Made by a program: the position numbers and the translations under genes
Assembly (NCBI RefSeq): GCF_000473325.1
Contig: NZ_KI421514.1
Location: 435,600-447,629, forward strand
Direction of reading: 5' to 3'
Length of the DNA: 12,030 nucleotides
From: Leisingera caerulea DSM 24564
Lineage (GTDB): Bacteria > Pseudomonadota > Alphaproteobacteria > Rhodobacterales > Rhodobacteraceae
The notes under the pieces: generated by a model
Databases searched by the model: none
Seen by the model: only the letters and a program-made list of their open reading frames with translations
Told to the model about the DNA's origin: nothing
Shown: positions 4,792 through 9,477 of the stretch, in pieces
Position numbering within the stretch: position 1 is the first letter of the stretch
Layout: each line of letters starts with the position of its first letter

Positions 4792-5116
4792 ACTTGAACT
4801 GCGATGGAGAGAGGCCACCGATGATGAGCGCGAGCGAATGGATTTTGCCACTCACGCTTGCGACTATGGCTTGTCACTTCCGGTGGATAAGACCGACGTG
4901 CGGTCGAACATCTGGCACGAAGACAAGAATGAAGAGATCGGCGTCCTCACCGAGATTTTCTATCCCTTCAGCACAACGCTCACGAGCCATCCGGGGGAGC
5001 CTGGCAGAGGCCCGATCCGAGACGCCTGTCACGCGACTTGGGACGCCAAGAAACTTGGTGGGCTGCCCGTATTCGTCCGCACCATCGACGGCGAGCTTTC
5101 GCCGCTCACCAACTAA
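4772..5116 (+). CDS. Phage hypothetical protein, 114 aa (copy 2)
   Basis: Second, identical copy of the 114-aa gene at 3554-3898, with ATG 4772 preceded by CGGAGGAACCC. It ends at the TAA at 5114-5116, next to the truncated leader. Unlike copy 1, it is followed not by a complete leader but by unrelated sequence, so the next gene (5187) depends on a different ribosome binding site. Confidence 0.65.
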   Translation: MMAPLPRLELRWREATDDERERMDFATHACDYGLSLPVDKTDVRSNIWHEDKNEEIGVLTEIFYPFSTTLTSHPGEPGRGPIRDACHATWDAKKLGGLPVFVRTIDGELSPLTN

Positions 5117-5186
5117 TCCAGAAACCGCCAAGCCAGAAAACCCGAGTTTGCGATTTTTCGCATACCGCCAATTTCACGGAGGCCAC

Positions 5187-5495
5187 ATGGCAGAAGAAAT
5201 CAAAACAGCAGCCCGGACTATGCTTGGCGCCCTGGACGGCTTCATGTCGGGCGCAGACCTGACGGAAGCGGAGAATGAGGCGCAGAAGGCGGCGAGCCTA
5301 GCAGGATGCTTTGCCGCGGCGGCCTATGAGGCGGCTCCGGGCGGCGGTGCTGACGTTCACGCCTTAACCCGTTCGTTTCTACTCGCGCTGATCGACCCCG
5401 CAGACCCGGCCCTAGACTACCTCAGAGCAGACTCGGCTTCTGGTGCCGTCGCGCGAAATGCCGCCGCCCAGCTCGACAAAATCACCAAGTCCTAA
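5187..5495 (+). CDS. Phage hypothetical protein, 102 aa
   Basis: A 102-aa, Ala-rich, largely helical protein starting at ATG 5187 with ACGGAGG five bases upstream. Helices are suggested at residues 1-20 (EEIKTAARTMLGALDGFM), 24-48 (LTEAENEAQKAASLAGCFAA) and the last 25 residues, with a Gly-rich break (APGGGADVH). There is no membrane span. The 57 bases before it are not of the usual leader type and include GCGATTTTTCGC, a small inverted repeat. The longer frame from 4794 is shadow of the 114-aa gene and is rejected. It is the last gene of the plus operon visible before a 116-base gap. The family is not recognised. Confidence 0.65.
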   Translation: MAEEIKTAARTMLGALDGFMSGADLTEAENEAQKAASLAGCFAAAAYEAAPGGGADVHALTRSFLLALIDPADPALDYLRADSASGAVARNAAAQLDKITKS

Positions 5496-5516
5496 AACCA
5501 CCGCCCGCAGCGCCAC

Positions 5517-5565
5517 TTGACCACCCAACAACCAACTACCTCTAAGCGCGACCATTTGACCACCC
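5517..5565. promoter_or_regulatory. Direct repeat of TTGACCACCC upstream of the exported-protein gene
   Basis: TTGACCACCC occurs at 5517-5526 and again at 5556-5565, 39 bases apart, within the 116-base gap before the gene at 5612. With flanks, 13 of 14 bases agree (CCA[C/T]TTGACCACCC). TTGACC suits a sigma-70 -35 box but no convincing -10 follows at the right distance, so these may be paired operator sites or a promoter with an activator. Confidence 0.4.
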
Positions 5566-5596
5566 TAGATTGCACTTTACCGGCGACTGTCAATTT

Positions 5597-5610
5597 GCCT
5601 AAAGTTAGGC
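5597..5610. promoter_or_regulatory. Palindrome at the start codon of the exported-protein gene
   Basis: GCCTAA-AG-TTAGGC is a perfect 6+2+6 inverted repeat ending one base before ATG 5612. It covers where the Shine-Dalgarno should be. It could be a repressor site or, in RNA, a hairpin that hides the ribosome binding site. Confidence 0.4.
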
Positions 5611-5611
5611 C

Positions 5612-6037
5612 ATGTTCAAAAAGTTGTTTTTTATTTTATTCTCATTCGCCGCTCAGGCCGCTGCCGAGCCGCACGTGGTACACTCTGACCGCGGCGGGAG
5701 CCTGGCCGCCCGCCTGGAGGAAATCAGTCGCATCAAGGCGGCTGGCGAGCCAGTAGAGATCCGCGGCCGGGTATGCTTCTCAACATGCACTATGTTCCTT
5801 GGAGTTCCGGGCACTTGCGTGAGCCCCAAGACGATATTCGGATTTCACGGCCCATCGCGCGGCGGGCGGCGCTTATCGCGGAAGAACTTTGACTATTTCA
5901 GCCGGGTAATGGCGAGCTACTACCCGGGCAGGCTCGCAGACTGGTTTTTGAAATCTGGACGGTTCAGGATTCATGGCGTTTATAAAATCCAAGGCTCCGA
6001 GCTGATCCGGCAAGGACTGGCCAAGGCCTGCAGATGA
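5612..6037 (+). CDS. Exported COG3904-like (ClpP/crotonase-fold) protein
   Basis: A 141-aa protein with a clear Sec signal peptide: KK at residues 3-4, hydrophobic core LFFILFSFAA and cleavage expected after AQAAA (residue 18). The mature part has IRGRVCFSTCTMFLGVPGTC (about 50-69) and IFGFHGP (75-81). This is the pattern of COG3904, predicted periplasmic proteins with a ClpP/crotonase-type fold, with G-x-x-x-S at 57 and H79 in places compatible with a serine hydrolase site. C55, C59, C69 and C140 could form disulfides in the periplasm. It is shorter than typical members. The start codon is fixed by the signal peptide although no standard Shine-Dalgarno is visible. Its stop overlaps the next ATG. 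Orientation opposite to the late genes and its own upstream signals suggest a moron expressed in the lysogen; activity is inferred. Confidence 0.7.
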   Translation: MFKKLFFILFSFAAQAAAEPHVVHSDRGGSLAARLEEISRIKAAGEPVEIRGRVCFSTCTMFLGVPGTCVSPKTIFGFHGPSRGGRRLSRKNFDYFSRVMASYYPGRLADWFLKSGRFRIHGVYKIQGSELIRQGLAKACR

Positions 6038-6189
6038 GACGGTTCATCTATCTAGGCGTTGGCTGGGCAGCTTGGCAGCTCGAACACCTCACCGCTTTGA
6101 AAGGATGGTGGCTGCTGCCCGCCGCCGTCCTCGGCATCACCGCTTGGGCGGCGGTCATCTTGCAAATTCTTCGGCTGATCACTGGATAG
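6034..6189 (+). CDS. 51-aa integral membrane protein
   Basis: Reading from ATG 6034, which overlaps the TGA of the exported-protein gene as ATGA, gives 51 codons to TAG 6187-6189. The product begins MRRF and has two likely membrane segments, about residues 5-16 (IYLGVGWAAWQL, weak) and 26-46 (WLLPAAVLGITAWAAVILQI), with six tryptophans. It is basic at the N-terminus and has no soluble domain. The ATGA junction indicates translational coupling with the exported protein, so the two probably act together at the inner membrane, for example as anchor or partner. It converges on the late operon, ending 15 bases short of its last gene. No family recognised. Confidence 0.65.
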   Translation: MRRFIYLGVGWAAWQLEHLTALKGWWLLPAAVLGITAWAAVILQILRLITG

Positions 6190-6193
6190 CCCT

Positions 6194-6216
6194 GCTGGCG
6201 GGCCTTAGACGCCAGC
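6194..6216. terminator. Hairpin between convergent genes (possible bidirectional terminator)
   Basis: GCTGGCG (6194-6200), nine-base loop, CGCCAGC (6210-6216): a perfect 7-bp stem between the TAG at 6189 and the TAA of the minus-strand lipoprotein gene (6205-6207, in the loop). There is no T-run on either side, so intrinsic termination would be weak; its position is the main argument. Confidence 0.4.
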
Positions 6217-6594
6217 CGCCTCCCCTCTAAGCCTTCCGGCAAACCTGCGGCCAATCGGCCACCACAGGAGCCCTAGAGGGGAAGGAAACAGTAAAGCAAT
6301 GAAGACCGCGCCAGCGCCCCACCCCTCCTGCCCTACGACCTTTTCGACCGTCTGCACACTCTCGATCTCAGCACCGCCGTCTACGGTGCGCTGTTCTATC
6401 CGGCGCGCCTGCGGGCGGATGATCTTTTGCTCACTGACGCGCACCGGCCCGATGGCCTGCACATTGTTTTTTCCGGCCTGAACATTGGCCGCAAAATCTG
6501 GACCGGCATCAGGTGCAAGTTTTGCCAGGAGGCCCAGGCCCTGACCGCAACCGGACAGGGCCAGAACTCCGGCCAGAACAAGCGCAAACCGCAT
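6205..6594 (-). CDS. Candidate unimolecular spanin (lipoprotein with C-terminal membrane segment)
   Basis: A 129-aa protein starting at ATG 6594, which shares one base with the endolysin stop (TGATG). Residues 1-16 are a lipoprotein signal peptide with lipobox LSGC (C16). The middle part (about 20-90) is polar and extended, with RVSEQKIIRPQARRIEQRTV. Residues about 92-115 form a membrane segment (WGAGAVFIALLFPSPLGLLWW) followed by a basic tail (RRFAGRLR). This matches the topology of u-spanins such as T1 gp11: outer-membrane lipid anchor, periplasmic linker and inner-membrane span with its C-terminus inside. Those proteins join the two membranes in the last step of lysis. Similar length and position directly after the endolysin support the call. 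A GTG one codon earlier (6597) is a less likely start. An ordinary lipoprotein of other role cannot be excluded. Confidence 0.6.
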   Translation of the reverse strand: MRFALVLAGVLALSGCGQGLGLLAKLAPDAGPDFAANVQAGKNNVQAIGPVRVSEQKIIRPQARRIEQRTVDGGAEIESVQTVEKVVGQEGWGAGAVFIALLFPSPLGLLWWPIGRRFAGRLRGEAAGV

Positions 6595-7148
6595 CACAGA
6601 AACGCGTCCTGCGTTGCAACCAGAATGGCTCTGGCCAGCGCCCGCATTTCATGCGGCTCATCGGTGGCAGAACGGCCTTTGGGGGAGGAACCAAAGAAAG
6701 GCTCGATCAAAGCGGCCGGCGCCCGCCCGGCAATCAGGCTGGCGGCGCCGCGGCCCGTCCGCACAACCTTCTTCCCCCGGTTTTTCAGGCCGAGTGCGGC
6801 GAGCATCCGGGCTTGCAGCGCCTCGCAGTAGCGCAGGGAGGCAGCGGAGCCGCTGGAAAGGGTTTCCGTGCCCGTGGCCTGCGGATTGTGGTGACTGTTG
6901 AAGTGCAGCTCACAGGTGGCGTCCGCGCCCCAGTCATCGGTTTCACGGTAGACGCGCCGGATCTCATCACCATAGGTGCCGCCAGGCGTCCGGAAGAAGG
7001 TTCGGACGTCAATTCCCGGAAACCTCTTGGCCTCTGCGAGGATCATCTTTGCAAGACGACTGTTCCAAGCAAATTCCGTTTCGCCAGTATCAGGACGCAA
7101 AGCGCCCTGCGCCCGGGCGTTGTGCCCGACCACGATTGCAAGTTTCAT
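6594..7148 (-). CDS. N-acetylmuramoyl-L-alanine amidase (endolysin, Amidase_3 type)
   Basis: A 184-aa single-domain enzyme that would cleave the amide bond between muramic acid and L-alanine in peptidoglycan. VVGHN near the start gives zinc ligand H9; GETE (E23/E25) and ELHFNSHHN (H82) supply the other ligands; GTET has E95; and PAALIEPFFGSS contains the catalytic glutamate at E149. This order is that of the Amidase_3 family (LytC/AmiC type). There is no signal peptide, so it relies on the holin for release. The start is ATG 7148 with AAGGGA upstream. It follows a 41-aa membrane gene and holin candidate, and precedes the spanin candidate with a one-base overlap. Confidence 0.9.
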   Translation of the reverse strand: MKLAIVVGHNARAQGALRPDTGETEFAWNSRLAKMILAEAKRFPGIDVRTFFRTPGGTYGDEIRRVYRETDDWGADATCELHFNSHHNPQATGTETLSSGSAASLRYCEALQARMLAALGLKNRGKKVVRTGRGAASLIAGRAPAALIEPFFGSSPKGRSATDEPHEMRALARAILVATQDAFL

Positions 7149-7164
7149 GATGTTTTCCCTTAGT

Positions 7165-7290
7165 TTAGCCGATGACCTTCGGCAGAATTACCAGCAGGAC
7201 AAAGAAGCAAACCACACCGACACGGAGAGTGTGCCAGAAGTCAGCGCAGGGGTTCTGCTTGTCGCGGCGGATCTTGGCGGCGCGCTTCAT
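7165..7290 (-). CDS. 41-aa single-span membrane protein in the lysis cassette
   Basis: The minus strand from ATG 7290 to TAA 7165 encodes 41 residues. A strongly basic N-terminus (MKRAAKIRRDKQ) precedes NPCADFWHTLRVGVVC and a hydrophobic span (FFVLLVILPKVIG) to the end. The start overlaps the holin candidate's stop as ATGA, implying coupled translation. The endolysin begins 16 bases after its stop. Size, basic N-terminus inside and one span fit a second holin, an antiholin or a holin-like regulator; the family is not recognised. Confidence 0.65.
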   Translation of the reverse strand: MKRAAKIRRDKQNPCADFWHTLRVGVVCFFVLLVILPKVIG

Positions 7291-7628
7291 TGGTCGACCC
7301 TGTCAGGCCGACCGGCCTCACCTGACTGGTCCAGAAAACGCTCAATGATCGTGACCGCCAGCAACCCCACCAGGAAGGCAGCGGCGCAGAGGGTGCCCAA
7401 TGCACCGGCCATACCGTCAGGCAGATCTCCAATCCACGGCTTCAACAGGTAAGGCGCCAGCGCGCCCACACCAAAGCTTGAAGCGGACCCGATGAAGACC
7501 ACCCGCACGCCCTCGCGCCAAGTCGTCTTGAGGGCCGCGGATCGCACCGCGCCCCCCATTGCTCCGAATATGGCCAGAAGCGCGCCGCGCTCATTGAAGA
7601 CTTCTGAGAACAGATTGAAGTTGTTCAT
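7287..7628 (-). CDS. Holin candidate, three membrane spans
   Basis: A 113-aa protein with three hydrophobic segments: about residues 15-33 (GALLAIFGAMGGAVRSAAL), 41-62 (VRVVFIGSASSFGVGALAPYLL) and 72-95 (GMAGALGTLCAAAFLVGLLAVT). It ends in a charged tail (ERFLDQSGEAGRPDRVDQ). Glycine and alanine richness, size and position immediately before the endolysin fit class I holins, which form holes in the inner membrane at a set time and let the endolysin through. The start is ATG 7628, with GAG five bases upstream. I cannot match it to a particular named holin family by eye. It is ATGA-coupled to the 41-aa gene. Confidence 0.75.
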   Translation of the reverse strand: MNNFNLFSEVFNERGALLAIFGAMGGAVRSAALKTTWREGVRVVFIGSASSFGVGALAPYLLKPWIGDLPDGMAGALGTLCAAAFLVGLLAVTIIERFLDQSGEAGRPDRVDQ

Positions 7629-7678
7629 GGGGCTCTATTTCACCACTTCAGATCAAAAAAAGGGCACACGGCAGACGG

Positions 7679-9403
7679 TCAAACGGGCGTAATAAGCGAG
7701 CCGTCCAGTTGCGACTTCCAGCTTGCGGACGGGGCCGCTCCAGTTGCCCGGTATTCCGCGTTTGTGGTGGATGAAAACACCGGCTTCCCGAAGTACTTCC
7801 TCTTTGTGTTGATAGGATCGGCGATGTCTGCAAGCTTGAAATTGTTGGTTTCTTTGAACGTGACCAGACGGTGCCAGTTCCCGCCCTGATGCATGAAGAC
7901 CCCTGCCCCCCCGTTACCCTCACCGATCCCGCCAGGGTTCCAGTTCACGCCGTCTGCGTAGGCAATAACTCCGTCCTTGACGTCCGGCGGATAGTTCGAG
8001 GGAACCAGATACAAGCCGTCATGCACCTGCATCGGGGCGAAGGACTTGGAATCCGGGCTGCCATGGAACAGTTCCATCCGGTTCGCCAGGTCGATATCGT
8101 TGAAGCTGGGGCGCTCGAAGGTCCAGTTGTCCAGACCGGCGCTGTTTTTCAGCACCCGGAAAACATAAGCAGTCTCAACCGCCCCCGTCTCGCAGGCAAC
8201 GTGCCTGATCCGGGTGCCGATCATGCCGCCGCCGAGGTCCATCACAATGACGCCATCGTTCAAATTCCCAGAGATGTTCTCGAAAGTGCTGTCGTAGACA
8301 TTGGGAAGCCGGGGGCTAATCACGCTGGACGGCACCTTCGATTTGCCCGAGGTAGCGCCGATAACGGCGTTTTCCGTGTCAAAGGTTCCGGTTGCCGAGC
8401 CAATGAACAGAGCGCTCTGAGACTCAGGCCAGCCCAGCACAATGCCGGTGGCCCCGGTCAGGTCCTGGGTCACAACCTCACCCAGGGTGTAGTTCTGCGG
8501 GTTGGCCACACCCAGAGCAAAATCCACATCCGTGGTCAGCGCAATCTGCGCCTTTCCAGCGATCCCGCCATTCAGGGTCAAGTTTTCGACCATGGCCCGG
8601 GCGAAAGAGAACCCCCCATCCACACCTCCAGCGAAATGGAATTGGATGGTGTGCCGCAGGTTCACGCCGGTGCAGTTCTGGAACATGAACCGCTCCGAGT
8701 AGGCGCTCACATTCTCGACCAGAACGCCAACGCCCTGGCTGGTGGCCAAAGTTGGATCCCCCCGGATTTCATGGCCGAAGAAGCGAACGTTCCGGGCATC
8801 CCTGATGTGAAAACCGACGTTGTTATTAGACTTGAGAAGGGTGGTGCCGCCGTTGATATAGACGTACTTCAGCACGCCTAGGGATTTGTCGTTCTGCTGG
8901 ATAAGGATCTTGGCGCTGTTTTTGGTGTTCGTCCGGACACTGCCCTCAAGATCCAGGGTTTTACTGCGCGTCAGATCGTCGACAACAATGGTGACGGTGT
9001 CGGAAAGATCCCATTCCGATCCGCGCGGCGCACGGAAGGTTTCCCAATCTCCGTCAGCAAACTGCTGAAGGTAAGGCAGCATGTCGCCGGAACTCCAACC
9101 GAAAAACCGGGGGTCGTAGACGTCGCTGCGAACATACCATTTCTTGCCGGTGCCGCCGGTGTAATCCAGATGGGCATCGCTGGCGCCGCCAGGCGCCCGC
9201 TGATACACCGCCCCGTTTTCAATGCAGCGCAGCAGCCCGCCGACCGGAACCATCGTTTCGTCAACAGCCGCAAGATCTGCAAAAGTTTCCACTTTCGGGC
9301 CGCCGTTCAGCTCCATCCAGTCCCGCAGCTCAGCCGGTGAGGGCTGATGAATGTCCGTGGGCGGATTGCCGAACAGGATATCTGTGGGGCTTTTTGGTGA
9401 CAT
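7679..9403 (-). CDS. Tail spike/fibre protein with beta-helix domain
   Basis: A 574-aa protein. The N-terminal part (about 20-110), with ETFADLAAVDETMVPVGGLL and a WYVRSD segment, looks like the particle-binding domain of podo- and siphovirus tail spikes. From about 140 to 430 it shows irregular short repeats of hydrophobic strands and Asn/Gly turns (for example VRFFGHEIRG, GVGVLVENVSAYSERFMFQN), as in right-handed parallel beta-helices of pectate-lyase type. The C-terminal part (about 480-574) has YADGVNWNPGG and VFMHQGGNWHRL, a module common at tail spike ends. It probably binds or depolymerises a surface polysaccharide of the host; no catalytic residues can be named. ATG 9403 is the start because GGAG lies seven bases upstream; a frame from 9430 begins with TTG and lacks such a site. 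Confidence 0.85.
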   Translation of the reverse strand: MSPKSPTDILFGNPPTDIHQPSPAELRDWMELNGGPKVETFADLAAVDETMVPVGGLLRCIENGAVYQRAPGGASDAHLDYTGGTGKKWYVRSDVYDPRFFGWSSGDMLPYLQQFADGDWETFRAPRGSEWDLSDTVTIVVDDLTRSKTLDLEGSVRTNTKNSAKILIQQNDKSLGVLKYVYINGGTTLLKSNNNVGFHIRDARNVRFFGHEIRGDPTLATSQGVGVLVENVSAYSERFMFQNCTGVNLRHTIQFHFAGGVDGGFSFARAMVENLTLNGGIAGKAQIALTTDVDFALGVANPQNYTLGEVVTQDLTGATGIVLGWPESQSALFIGSATGTFDTENAVIGATSGKSKVPSSVISPRLPNVYDSTFENISGNLNDGVIVMDLGGGMIGTRIRHVACETGAVETAYVFRVLKNSAGLDNWTFERPSFNDIDLANRMELFHGSPDSKSFAPMQVHDGLYLVPSNYPPDVKDGVIAYADGVNWNPGGIGEGNGGAGVFMHQGGNWHRLVTFKETNNFKLADIADPINTKRKYFGKPVFSSTTNAEYRATGAAPSASWKSQLDGSLITPV

Positions 9404-9410
9404 ATGGGTA

Positions 9411-9414
9411 CTCC
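9411..9414 (-). promoter_or_regulatory. Ribosome binding site fixing the tail spike start
   Basis: GGAG on the minus strand, seven bases before ATG 9403. It selects the protein starting MSPKSP over the nine-codon longer frame. Confidence 0.7.
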
Positions 9415-9477
9415 AAATGAGCCGGGCCAAGCGCCGGCTGAAATCGTTTCTGGTTCTGGGTTTGGGTTCGCGGGCGG

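Larger units (their letters stand above)
2851..5129 (+). repeat. Dispersed intergenic leader motif ATCCAGAAACCGCCGGAGG (several copies)
   Basis: A common sequence fills the gaps between the small plus-strand genes. Full or near-full copies lie at 3054-3073 (one extra G), 3315-3333, 3898-3916 and 4533-4551. A copy truncated after the 14-mer lies at 5116-5129. Partial relatives are at 2851-2863 (AAACCGCCGGAGG) and 4344-4354 (GCCGCCGGAGG); more diverged ones sit before 3554 and 4134. Each complete copy often begins with the last base of the upstream TAA and ends with the Shine-Dalgarno of the next gene, so it behaves as a portable stop-to-start spacer. Confidence 0.85.
4533..5129. repeat. 597-bp exact direct repeat, copy 2
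   Basis: Identical to 3315-3911. Both ends are the 14-mer ATCCAGAAACCGCC (4533-4546 and 5116-5129). Removing one 583-bp unit between these leaves a single 14-mer flanked by GC and AAGCC, a plausible pre-insertion target. Lack of any difference between the copies points to a recent event or to ongoing gene conversion. Confidence 0.95.

Noticed and set aside
6513..7163. A 216-aa plus-strand frame
   Set aside because: It is the complement of the amidase and lipoprotein genes, both recognised by motifs.
7650..7680. A seven-base T-run after the tail spike stop (minus strand), as an intrinsic terminator
   Set aside because: No stable inverted repeat precedes the T-run, and the holin gene follows in the same direction as part of the late operon.
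7871..8881. A 336-aa open frame on the plus strand
   Set aside because: It is antisense to the tail spike gene, whose frame and domain pattern are convincing; the plus reading has no motif, leader or plausible composition.
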